Assembly (NCBI RefSeq): GCF_042684665.1
Contig: NZ_JBHULY010000034.1
Span: forward strand, 1 to 64,000
Reading direction: 5' to 3'
DNA length: 64,000 nt
Source: Jejuia rubra
Lineage (GTDB): Bacteria; Bacteroidota; Bacteroidia; Flavobacteriales; Flavobacteriaceae
Part shown: positions 52,328 to 59,557 of the stretch, piece by piece
Layout: each line of letters opens with the position of its first letter
Numbering within the stretch: the first letter of the stretch is position 1
Translations under genes and position numbers: made by a program
The notes under the pieces: model-generated
Seen by the model: only the letters and a program-made list of their open reading frames with translations
Databases searched by the model: none
What the model was told of the DNA's origin: nothing

Positions 52328-53470
52328 TTATTTTGCCAAACTCAAAACTTCAACTTCAAAAACCAAGTTGGATTTTGGGGGAATACCTTGACCTCCGGCC
52401 TCGCCATAACCTAAATGATAGGGGATAAATAATGTGGCTTTGTCGCCTACTTGTAGTTCTTTTAAACCTTCTTTAAACCCTGCGATCATAGGAGCGTCAG
52501 GGCTTAAATCCGCTTTTATTGGCTGATATCGTTTTGTTGCCTTCTTTTTTGGGTTTACTGCTTCCATGGCCTCTGCTAGATTTAGATTGCTGGTATTGAG
52601 TAATGTGCCGTCTTCAAAAAACAATGCATAATGTACCATGGCTTTGTCGAACTCCTTAATTTCCGGACCGGAGCCTTTTTCAGAAATAAAATACTTAAGG
52701 CCCGAAGCTAATGCAATGGCTTCTGTTTCTTGCTGAGTGTGCTTCTGTTTCACAGCTTTTTTAAGCTTGGCTATTTTAGCTTTTCGTTTTTGTTCCTTTA
52801 AATCCGCTTTGGAAAAATTCTCTATAAAAACTTCTGGTGCCTCAAAGTTTTTGGCGCTTCTGCCTTTTCGTATAATTCTCAATTTTCGAAGTGTATCATT
52901 GGCCATAATGGAATCGATAATATTTTCACCTAAAACAACTTCTCCAAAGATCGAATGACAATGATTTTTTGGATGTTCGCAATCCCTCAAATTACCATGT
53001 TCACCGTAAGCATCCAACCATGGTGTTTCCTTGTGTGTGATGTAAAACTGGCTTCCATTGGTGCCATAGCCGGAATTGGCCATAGCCAAGACACCTTTTT
53101 TATTGTGTTTCAAATCGGGATGAAATTCATCCATAAACCGGTAGCCAGGGTCGCCTTCGCCATTGCCCAAAGGATCACCACCTTGAATCATAAAATTCTC
53201 AACAACACGATGAAATATTGTGCCGTCATAAAAGGGCTTTTCCTTATAAAGTTTGGAGGCCAATGGATTGGTGCCTTCTGCTAACGCTACAAAATTGGCT
53301 GTTGTTATGGGTACTTTGTCGTAATGTAATTTGGCCACGATGATGCCTTTGTTCGTATTGAATTCAGCATACAGACCGTCCTCCAAATCCGGATATTCTG
53401 AATTACAACTGCATACAGTTGCCAATAAAAAAAGGGCTAATTCTTTAGTTAGAATATTAAAACTTGACAT
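52328..53470 (-). CDS. Dual immunophilin: cyclophilin-FKBP fusion lipoprotein
   Basis: 380 residues. The N-terminal signal segment ends VCSC, a probable lipobox. A cyclophilin-type prolyl isomerase domain (about 32-215) has FHRVVENFMIQGGDPLGNG, GSQFYIT and the LDAYGEHG...IFGEVV region. A basic linker (about 218-245) leads to an FKBP domain (about 250-380: GLKYFISEKGSGPEI, IPYHLGYGEAGGQGIPPKSNLVFEVEVL). Cyclophilin-FKBP fusions are known in flavobacteria as dual-family immunophilins. It is coupled to gldI (one-base gap), so the pair supplies prolyl isomerases to the periplasm. Confidence 0.93.
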   Translation of the reverse strand: MSSFNILTKELALFLLATVCSCNSEYPDLEDGLYAEFNTNKGIIVAKLHYDKVPITTANFVALAEGTNPLASKLYKEKPFYDGTIFHRVVENFMIQGGDPLGNGEGDPGYRFMDEFHPDLKHNKKGVLAMANSGYGTNGSQFYITHKETPWLDAYGEHGNLRDCEHPKNHCHSIFGEVVLGENIIDSIMANDTLRKLRIIRKGRSAKNFEAPEVFIENFSKADLKEQKRKAKIAKLKKAVKQKHTQQETEAIALASGLKYFISEKGSGPEIKEFDKAMVHYALFFEDGTLLNTSNLNLAEAMEAVNPKKKATKRYQPIKADLSPDAPMIAGFKEGLKELQVGDKATLFIPYHLGYGEAGGQGIPPKSNLVFEVEVLSLAK

Positions 53471-53471
53471 T

Positions 53472-54020
53472 TTAGTTATCCTGTACTTTTGTGATGGAAT
53501 TTACGGTTACCTCTGCAATTAATGGGACATTGGTGCCGATTTTGTTCTCGTCTCCATAATACCCATAAGCTTTTTGCGATGGAAACAGAAAAGTAATTGT
53601 TTCGCCAGCTTTCATCAGCTTTAAGCCTTCGCGCAAACCGGTAAAGAGTTCCTGTTTGTCCATGGCATAGTCCAAATTCTGGAAATTTTCCTTGGGATAG
53701 ATTAAGTTACCTTTAAAGTCTTTCAAATTATAGGAGTAATTCACGATATCCCCGAATGCCGGGGTATAATCATCGCTCTCAGTAATTTTCGTGTTGTAAT
53801 AATACCAGAACCCACTTTCAGAAGCAATATAATTAGTGGAGTCGTTTTTAGCCATCAATTGTTCGATCCAAGCTTGTTCTTTGGCGTTGAGTTTTTTGTT
53901 CCGTTCAACAGAGGCATCAATAAACGAACCACTTTTCACCGAAATAGGTCTTCGGGCTTCGGGCGTTTTGCAGGAAAAGCAAATAGCAAGTAAGCCTATA
54001 ATAATTAGTGTTTTATCCAT
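53472..54020 (-). CDS. gldI: Gliding-motility prolyl isomerase lipoprotein GldI
   Basis: 182 residues. Signal peptide and lipobox AICFSC (Cys17). C-terminal FKBP-type prolyl isomerase domain (about 85-175: GDIVNYSYNLKD, FTGLREGLKLMKAGETITFLFP, LIAEVTVNSI). GldI is required for gliding in Flavobacterium, probably by folding other gliding/T9SS components in the periplasm. Its start overlaps the nrnA-like stop by eight bases, and the immunophilin fusion follows. Confidence 0.94.
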   Translation of the reverse strand: MDKTLIIIGLLAICFSCKTPEARRPISVKSGSFIDASVERNKKLNAKEQAWIEQLMAKNDSTNYIASESGFWYYYNTKITESDDYTPAFGDIVNYSYNLKDFKGNLIYPKENFQNLDYAMDKQELFTGLREGLKLMKAGETITFLFPSQKAYGYYGDENKIGTNVPLIAEVTVNSITKVQDN

Positions 54021-55032
54021 GGTTTAGGGCATCTTTATAATTAGGCAAGATACTCAAAAAATTTTCAACCGTACCTTTTAAGGAGCTTTCACTTCTTCCG
54101 CCAGCGGCATTATTATGGCCTCCTCCATTAAAATGTGCCCTCGAAAATTCGTTGACTGAAAACCCTCCTTTGGAGCGCAACGAAATTTTTATAATGCCCT
54201 CTTGCTTATCTTCAATAAAAATTGCCGCGAAAATGATGTTTTCTAAAGAAAGCGCATAATTTACCACGCCCTCCGTGTCTCCCTTTTTGTAATCAAATCG
54301 ATTTAATTCACTTTGAGACAGGGTGATGTATGCGGTTCTGAGTTCCGGAAGGACTTTGAGATTACTTAAAGCACAGCCCAATAACTGCAACCTATTGTAG
54401 CTATTAGTATCAAAAACTTGATTGTGTATTTCTGAATTTTTCGCCCCTTTATCGATTAAGGTGGCTACTACACGATGAGTGGTACTTGTAGTTGATGGAA
54501 ATCTGAAAGAACCGGAATCCGTCATAATGCCCAGGTACAGACAAGTGGATATCGTTTCGTCAATTTCGCTGGTATCGCCCAACATATCAATAAAATGATA
54601 TATCATCTCACAGGTTGAACTCATATTGACATCACTGTACATATATGTGGGGTAGTCGTCAGGTTCTTGATGATGGTCAATTAAAATCTTAATGGCTTTT
54701 GAAGCCTCTAAACCAGGTTCCATCGCTCCAGTTCTATGAAATGCATTGAAATCTAAGGTAAAGATAATATCCGCTTCGGCAATGGCTTGATTGCAGGCTT
54801 TAGTCTGCGAATCGTATTTTAGAATGGTTTCCTCCCCAGGTGTCCATTTTAAAAATCCAGGATAATCATTTGGTGTGATGACTTGAGCGTTGTGGCCGTA
54901 CTTTTTTAGGTAGTGATAAAGACCCAAAGTTGAACCAATCGCATCGCCATCAGGGTTTTTATGTGGTACAATTATAATGTTTTTTGGGGTATAGAGTAAT
55001 TGCTTTATTTGGGCTATATCGTCTTTATTCAT
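54013..55032 (-). CDS. DHH-family phosphoesterase (NrnA-like oligoribonuclease/pAp phosphatase)
   Basis: 339 residues. DHH motifs: HKNPDGDAIGS (motif I), TLDFNAFHR (motif II), DHHQEPDD (motif III) and the DHHA1 domain end GGGHNNAAGG. This matches NrnA, which degrades short oligoribonucleotides and dephosphorylates 3'-phosphoadenosine-5'-phosphate. First gene of the nrnA-gldI-ppi operon; a TATCTTCG -7-like box (minus strand, 55,039-55,046) lies just ahead of the start and faces away from the divergent ndk promoter. Confidence 0.92.
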   Translation of the reverse strand: MNKDDIAQIKQLLYTPKNIIIVPHKNPDGDAIGSTLGLYHYLKKYGHNAQVITPNDYPGFLKWTPGEETILKYDSQTKACNQAIAEADIIFTLDFNAFHRTGAMEPGLEASKAIKILIDHHQEPDDYPTYMYSDVNMSSTCEMIYHFIDMLGDTSEIDETISTCLYLGIMTDSGSFRFPSTTSTTHRVVATLIDKGAKNSEIHNQVFDTNSYNRLQLLGCALSNLKVLPELRTAYITLSQSELNRFDYKKGDTEGVVNYALSLENIIFAAIFIEDKQEGIIKISLRSKGGFSVNEFSRAHFNGGGHNNAAGGRSESSLKGTVENFLSILPNYKDALNHG

Positions 55033-55059
55033 AGGGAACGAAGATACAATTTTTTAAAC

Positions 55060-55089
55060 TTGGTTTTTGCTGAAAATACGTTACTTTTG
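55060..55089 (+). promoter_or_regulatory. Promoter of ndk
   Basis: TTG at 55060-55062, a 19-base spacer and TACTTTTG at 55082-55089, 19 bases before the ATG. A good match to the Bacteroidota consensus. Confidence 0.7.
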
Positions 55090-55108
55090 CGCCAAATAAA
55101 ACATAAAA

Positions 55109-55528
55109 ATGGCAACAAACAGAACATTTACAATGCTTAAGCCAGATGCAGTTGAAAAAGGGCATATTGGTGCAATATTAGAAAAGATTTCAGCTTCAGG
55201 TTTTAGAATTGTAGCTATGAAATTAACGCAAATGACCAAGGCAGATGCTCAGACATTTTATGCGATACATAAAGAGCGACCATTTTTTGGAGAATTGGTC
55301 GAGTATATGACGCGAGGCCCTATAGTAGCGGCTATTTTGGAAAAAGACAATGCTGTTGAGGATTTTAGAACTTTAATAGGAGCTACAAATCCAGCGGATG
55401 CCGCGGAGGGTACTATAAGAAAAATGTATGCTGATTCTATAAGCGAGAATGCAGTTCATGGAAGTGATAGTGATGAAAACGCGGCTATCGAAGGAGCATT
55501 TCATTTTGCAGGACGAGAGCAGTTTTAA
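55109..55528 (+). CDS. ndk: Nucleoside diphosphate kinase
   Basis: Transfers the terminal phosphate between nucleoside triphosphates and diphosphates through a phosphohistidine. 139 residues, with the N-terminal TFTMLKPDAVEKG, active-site H117 in ENAVHGSDS, and the GATNPADAAEGTIR nucleotide loop. Length fits the family. Monocistronic with its own promoter and terminator. Confidence 0.98.
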   Translation: MATNRTFTMLKPDAVEKGHIGAILEKISASGFRIVAMKLTQMTKADAQTFYAIHKERPFFGELVEYMTRGPIVAAILEKDNAVEDFRTLIGATNPADAAEGTIRKMYADSISENAVHGSDSDENAAIEGAFHFAGREQF

Positions 55529-55553
55529 ATATTTAAGACGATTTAATTAATCG

Positions 55554-55585
55554 AAAAAGCCCAGACATTGCGTCTGGGCTTTTTT
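55554..55585. terminator. Terminator between ndk and the convergent csp gene
   Basis: Arms AAAAAGCCCAGAC and GTCTGGGCTTTTTT around a 5-base loop (ATTGC). T or A runs on both sides let it serve both convergent genes. Confidence 0.8.
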
Positions 55586-55612
55586 GTAAGAAAAAAAGTG
55601 AAATAATATATA

Positions 55613-55804
55613 TTAGATTACTTTTACGTTTACTGCGTTTAAACCTTTTCTACCTTCCTTAAGATCAAACTCAACTTCATCGCCTTCGCGAACTTCGTCA
55701 ATCAATCCAGAAATGTGAACAAAATGTTCTTTTTGCGAACCTTCTTCGATAATGAATCCAAATCCTTTTGAATCATTAAAGAATTTAACTGTTCCTTTAC
55801 TCAT
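55613..55804 (-). CDS. Cold-shock-domain protein (CspA family)
   Basis: 63 residues, a single OB-fold: RNP1 KGFGFI at 13-18 and RNP2 HFVHIS at 27-32, then the acidic VREGDEVEFDLKEG. Binds single-stranded RNA/DNA and acts as an RNA chaperone. Slightly shorter than E. coli CspA (70). Promoter seen upstream; the leader is only about 25 bases, so the long thermosensing 5' UTR of cspA is absent. Confidence 0.95.
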   Translation of the reverse strand: MSKGTVKFFNDSKGFGFIIEEGSQKEHFVHISGLIDEVREGDEVEFDLKEGRKGLNAVNVKVI

Positions 55805-55832
55805 GTTAAAAAAATTAAATTATTACTGCGGA

Positions 55833-55864
55833 CAAAGGTAATGTGTAAAAACTTTAAAAATCAA
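55833..55864 (-). promoter_or_regulatory. Promoter of the cold-shock gene
   Basis: On the minus strand: TTG (plus 55862-55864), a 21-base spacer, then TACCTTTG (plus 55833-55840). Matches the housekeeping consensus. Confidence 0.65.
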
Positions 55865-55944
55865 TAATTTACGTTTTATTTTTATTAATTCTTAAAATGT
55901 AGGCTAAAGGGCTCGTAAATAGTGAAGTTAGCCGTTTTCCTGTC

Positions 55945-55980
55945 ATCCTGTCCCGAAAGCTTTCGGGATTGATTCAGGAT
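55945..55980. repeat. Nested hairpin repeat (TCCCGAAAGCTTTCGGGA inside ATCCTG/CAGGAT)
   Basis: An 18-base perfect palindrome is enclosed by outer arms ATCCTG (55945-55950) and CAGGAT (55975-55980). It lies 20 bases beyond the stop of the DUF721 gene on its downstream side and may end that transcript. Confidence 0.6.
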
Positions 55981-55999
55981 ATCTATTCAAAACAAGTTA

Positions 56000-56296
56000 T
56001 TATCGTAAAACCAACTTTTTAATTAAATCCTTGCCTAATTCCTCATTTAGCATATCGATTATTTTTTGCTTGCCGTAACCGAGTTCCTCCCGAAGTACGC
56101 TGGAACTTAACTGCACATAGAGTGTTTCGCGTTCCAGTTTTACTGTAGTCGTGTAATTGTTTACCCCGTTGCCCATTAATTTTGCCCAGGCCTCGGCGGC
56201 ATTTACTTTGTTCAGCCCTTTTTCTAGTTTGTTAGTTTCTACAAATTCCTTTAGGGCGTCTTTGATGCTGATATGTTCGTTGTTGCGTTTAGGCAT
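56000..56296 (-). CDS. DUF721 (DciA-like) protein
   Basis: 98 residues with a KH-like DUF721 domain (about 25-98: EAWAKLMGNGVNNYTT, YVQLSSSVLREELGYGKQKIIDMLNEELG). In many bacteria DUF721 proteins (DciA) load the replicative helicase DnaB; Bacteroidota members are short like this. It lies 88 bases downstream of recF on the same strand, a common association that supports a role in DNA replication. Confidence 0.88.
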   Translation of the reverse strand: MPKRNNEHISIKDALKEFVETNKLEKGLNKVNAAEAWAKLMGNGVNNYTTTVKLERETLYVQLSSSVLREELGYGKQKIIDMLNEELGKDLIKKLVLR

Positions 56297-56384
56297 GGTT
56301 TCTTTTACGTCATTAAGTTGTATGTTTTAAAGTCTTTTATCGTATGATTGTTTTTTGAAAAGTTTTTCCGTGATCAGTCTTTCC

Positions 56385-57476
56385 TCAAGCGTTACCCCTC
56401 AACCTAAAAACCTCATAGCTCTGATGCACCTGCTTTACCGCCTGTTCCGTTCTTTCGGCATGGGTGTCGCTGATAAACAATTGCCCGAAATTTTCGTCGT
56501 CCACTAATTTAATAATTTGGGTGACGCGTTGTTCGTCCAGCTTATCAAAAATGTCATCCAACAGTAAAATTGGATTTACGCCACTTTGGGCTTTTATAAA
56601 GTCAAATTGCGCCAATTTCAAAGCAATCAAAAATGATTTTTGTTGGCCTTGGCTTCCAAATTTTTTCACGGGATGTCCTTCAATTTGAAATACCAAATCG
56701 TCTTTATGAATACCTACACTGGTATATTGCAGTGCCTTGTCTTTATTCAAACTTTCGGCCAAAAGAGCGGGCAATTCGCCTGCGGATAAATGACTTTCAT
56801 AAACCAAATCCACATTTTCTTTCGCATTGCTAATGGTTTCGTATCGCGACTTAAAAATCGGAATAAACGATTTCAAAAAAGCATTTCGCTTTTCGTAAAT
56901 CACAGTGCCATATTCCGTTAATTGCGCATTATAAACTTCCAATGTATCGGCATTAAACGTATGATTCAAAGCAAAATATTTCAAAAGAGCATTGCGCTGT
57001 GCTAATACTTTGTTGTAGTTAATGAGTTGCGTTAAATACCCCTTGTCGCTTTGCGAAATCACGCTATCAATGAATTTACGGCGCGTACTGCTACCTTCAA
57101 TAATCAAGTCCCTGTCGGCAGGCGAAATAATCACCAAGGGCAAAAAACCGATGTGGTCGCTAAATTTTTCATAGGCCTTGCCGTTGCGTTTAATCACCTT
57201 TTTTTGACCGCGTTTCAGGCTCACCACAATCTTTTCGGGTTTATCCTGTTTTTCATAATCACCATGCACCATAAAAAAATCTTCGTCGTGCTTGATATTC
57301 TGTAAGGCCACGGGATTAAAGTAGCTTTTTCCGAAGGATAAATGGTAAATCGCGTCCAGTACATTGGTTTTGCCAACCCCATTATTTCCAACAAAACAGT
57401 TTATTTTTTCGTTGAAATCAAAAGACTGGCTTTCAAAATTTTTATAGTTGACTAAGGACAACGATTTTAAAATCAT
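56385..57476 (-). CDS. recF: DNA replication/repair protein RecF
   Basis: SMC-like ATPase that helps target RecOR to gapped DNA. 363 residues: Walker A GNNGVGKTN, signature FGSQGQQKSFLIALKLAQ, Walker B ILLLDDIFDKLD and the D-loop/His-switch region SDTHAERTE. It starts MILKSLSLVNYKNFESQSF, the usual RecF N terminus. Divergent from the TPR gene at 57.6 kb. Confidence 0.97.
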   Translation of the reverse strand: MILKSLSLVNYKNFESQSFDFNEKINCFVGNNGVGKTNVLDAIYHLSFGKSYFNPVALQNIKHDEDFFMVHGDYEKQDKPEKIVVSLKRGQKKVIKRNGKAYEKFSDHIGFLPLVIISPADRDLIIEGSSTRRKFIDSVISQSDKGYLTQLINYNKVLAQRNALLKYFALNHTFNADTLEVYNAQLTEYGTVIYEKRNAFLKSFIPIFKSRYETISNAKENVDLVYESHLSAGELPALLAESLNKDKALQYTSVGIHKDDLVFQIEGHPVKKFGSQGQQKSFLIALKLAQFDFIKAQSGVNPILLLDDIFDKLDEQRVTQIIKLVDDENFGQLFISDTHAERTEQAVKQVHQSYEVFRLRGNA

Positions 57477-57552
57477 GCAGTTAGCGACTTGATAGTTGTT
57501 ATTTGAATTTTAACTCAAAAGAAGTGCAAATTATTGAAAAATAACGAGCTAA

Positions 57553-57586
57553 TTGGTATGTGTTATGTAGAAAAATTATATTTTTG
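57553..57586 (+). promoter_or_regulatory. Promoter of the TPR-ribH unit
   Basis: TTG at 57553-57555, a 23-base spacer and TATTTTTG at 57579-57586, 29 bases before the TPR gene start. Confidence 0.6.
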
Positions 57587-57615
57587 CGCCACGTAAATTT
57601 TATTCAGAAAAATAG

Positions 57616-58386
57616 ATGGCTACTTATAAGAAGCGAGGGTACAAACCCAAAACGAAAGTTGAAAAGGAGCAAAATATAGAAGAAGGGTCAACAACGGCCG
57701 AGGTGTTTAACACGTTGGACGAAACGGCGTCGAAGACCGAGGCGTTTGTAGCCAAAAACCAAAAGTATATTTTTATTATAATCGGTATTGTGGCGGTCTT
57801 GGTTTTGGGGACTTTGGCCTATAAGGAATATGTGGCTAAGCCTAAGCAGTTGAATGCCATGAATGATATGTTCCAAGCTCAAAAATTCTTTAACGATGCT
57901 GTTAATGGTGTTGAAAAGGATTCACTTTTTAATTTGGCTTTGAATGGCGGTGAAGGAAAATTTGGAATGTTGGATATTATTGATGAATACAGTGGTACGC
58001 CTGCGGCCAATTTGGCGAATTACTATGCGGGTACGGCATATTTACGTTTGAAGGATTATAAAAATGCGGTGGCTTATTTGAGCGAATTTGAAAGTGACGA
58101 TGAGGTGTTGGCGCCATTGGCGAAAGGAAATATTGGTGATGCTTTTGTACAGTTGAACCAACCTGAGGATGCATTGGAATATTACGAAGAAGCCATTGCA
58201 CTTCGCGATAACGGATACACCACACCAATGTATTTGTACAAGGCAGGAGCCTTAGCTTTGGAATTGGGCGAAGCCGATAAGGCCTTGACTTATTTCCAAA
58301 GAATCAAAGATGATTATCCAGACTCCACTGAAGCTTCAACGGTAGATGTGTTTATCGGAAAAGCACAGGTTTTAGCGAGCAAATAA
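57616..58386 (+). CDS. Membrane-anchored TPR protein (YfgM-like)
   Basis: 256 residues. A basic cytoplasmic N terminus (about 1-48), one transmembrane helix (about 50-69: IFIIIGIVAVLVLGTLAY), then TPR repeats in the periplasm (about 80-256: YYAGTAYLRLKDYKNAVAYL, GDAFVQLNQPEDALEYYEEAI). This layout matches YfgM-type proteins, which associate with the Sec translocon. It is coupled to ribH (one base apart), an order that recurs in Flavobacteriaceae. Confidence 0.9.
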   Translation: MATYKKRGYKPKTKVEKEQNIEEGSTTAEVFNTLDETASKTEAFVAKNQKYIFIIIGIVAVLVLGTLAYKEYVAKPKQLNAMNDMFQAQKFFNDAVNGVEKDSLFNLALNGGEGKFGMLDIIDEYSGTPAANLANYYAGTAYLRLKDYKNAVAYLSEFESDDEVLAPLAKGNIGDAFVQLNQPEDALEYYEEAIALRDNGYTTPMYLYKAGALALELGEADKALTYFQRIKDDYPDSTEASTVDVFIGKAQVLASK

Positions 58387-58387
58387 G

Positions 58388-58873
58388 ATGGCTACGGCAA
58401 ATAAAAATTTATCGGACTACGATAAAACTGCAATCCCAAATGCGAATAAATTTCGGTTTGGGATTGTTGTTTCAGAGTGGAACGAAAACATCACTGAAGC
58501 TCTATATCAAGGAGCTTATGATACTTTAATTGAGAATGGCGTATTGCCTGCGAATATCGTTCGTTGGAATGTTCCTGGGAGTTTTGAATTGATTTACGGT
58601 TGCAAAAAAATGCAGGAACAAATGGTGAATGCTGTGATTGCCATCGGAAGTGTGATACAAGGCGAAACCAAGCATTTTGATTTTGTGTGCGAGGCTGTAT
58701 CTCAAGGTATAAAAGACTTAAATGTGATGCGCGAAACCCCTGTAATTTTCTGCGTACTTACTGACAATACAATACAACAAGCACAAGACCGTTCCGGTGG
58801 AAAGCATGGCAACAAGGGTACCGAAGCGGCCATTGCAGCAATCCAAATGGCGGAACTTCGAAAGAATAGTTAA
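58388..58873 (+). CDS. ribH: 6,7-Dimethyl-8-ribityllumazine synthase
   Basis: Penultimate enzyme of riboflavin synthesis; condenses 5-amino-6-ribitylamino-uracil with 3,4-dihydroxy-2-butanone 4-phosphate. 161 residues with VVSEWNENIT, PGSFELIYGCKKM, the active-site His in GETKHFDF, and VLTDNTIQQAQDRSGG. Length fits the family. No other rib genes and no FMN riboswitch are seen here. Confidence 0.97.
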   Translation: MATANKNLSDYDKTAIPNANKFRFGIVVSEWNENITEALYQGAYDTLIENGVLPANIVRWNVPGSFELIYGCKKMQEQMVNAVIAIGSVIQGETKHFDFVCEAVSQGIKDLNVMRETPVIFCVLTDNTIQQAQDRSGGKHGNKGTEAAIAAIQMAELRKNS

Positions 58874-58965
58874 CAGTAAACAGTGGCAGTTTGCAGTTTG
58901 CTTCGAGCTTTTGTCTTCCGGCTTCAAGCTTAATTTTGTTAACATTTTTTAGCAGACAGTTCCAG

Positions 58966-58993
58966 TATTTTTGCCCATTTTTAAGTATTTTTG
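58966..58993 (+). promoter_or_regulatory. Tandem -7 boxes before the small protein pair
   Basis: Two exact TATTTTTG motifs, at 58966-58973 and 58986-58993, 20 bases apart. They lie ahead of the TTG start at 59015 and may give two transcript starts for the small-protein/mutL unit. Confidence 0.45.
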
Positions 58994-59014
58994 AGGGATT
59001 AGCAATGGTACATT

Positions 59015-59248
59015 TTGTTCGGTCAACGGAAACATAAACGGTTTAATTATCAGCCTCGATTTTCAAAGGAAAATCAAGATGATGTCAATGTGGAGGAGGA
59101 TACAACGGAAACGGAATTTGTGTCCAAATGGCGACAACAAAGTGGCAACAAAATAAGGATGAGAGGCATTCTGCCCTTTCGGACATTAATCCTGATTTTG
59201 GTACTATTATTGATTTGCATGTACTTATTGGAGAAAAATTACATGTAA
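59015..59248 (+). CDS. Small tail-anchored protein A of the mutL-linked pair
   Basis: 77 residues from a TTG start; no in-frame ATG exists upstream. A basic N terminus (QRKHKRFNYQPRF), an acidic/polar middle, and one C-terminal transmembrane helix (about 54-72) make it a tail-anchored protein facing the cytoplasm. Homologues are sometimes labelled riboflavin synthase subunit beta because ribH is adjacent; nothing in the sequence supports that. It shares the F-x-Y-x-P-R motif with the next gene. Confidence 0.7.
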   Translation: MFGQRKHKRFNYQPRFSKENQDDVNVEEDTTETEFVSKWRQQSGNKIRMRGILPFRTLILILVLLLICMYLLEKNYM

Positions 59249-59265
59249 ATTAAAATCTGGACACC

Positions 59266-59550
59266 ATGGGACTTTTAAAATTAAGAAAGAATAAGAAATT
59301 TAGTTATACGCCTCGCTACTACGACGATAAAGGCGAAGGCAGTCCATTCGAAATCAAGCATAAGTTTGATGAGCACCGGACAACTGTAGGCCCAAATAAA
59401 GGCCTAAAAGGTAAATTTGTTAACGCCATTAATGACTATAAACACAACGAAAACAAGGAAGCCAATCGTAGGGTTTTGATTATTGTTGCGATTCTTATTC
59501 TTATCTTTTTATTCATAATCGGTTTCGATTTATCTATTTTCTTTTCGTAA
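59266..59550 (+). CDS. Small tail-anchored protein B of the mutL-linked pair
   Basis: 94 residues. A basic N terminus (RKNKKFSYTPRYYDD), a charged middle, and one C-terminal helix (about 70-89: VLIIVAILILIFLFIIGFD). It is similar in layout and motif to the preceding protein, suggesting an old tandem duplication. 17 bases separate the two and seven bases separate it from mutL, so all three are probably cotranscribed. No family recognised. Confidence 0.75.
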   Translation: MGLLKLRKNKKFSYTPRYYDDKGEGSPFEIKHKFDEHRTTVGPNKGLKGKFVNAINDYKHNENKEANRRVLIIVAILILIFLFIIGFDLSIFFS

Positions 59551-59557
59551 ATAATTG

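Noticed and set aside
58873..59014. FMN riboswitch or other rib regulatory RNA near ribH
   Set aside because: No conserved FMN-aptamer sequence is visible; the segment after ribH is a degenerate GCTTCGAGC/GCTTCAAGC repeat.
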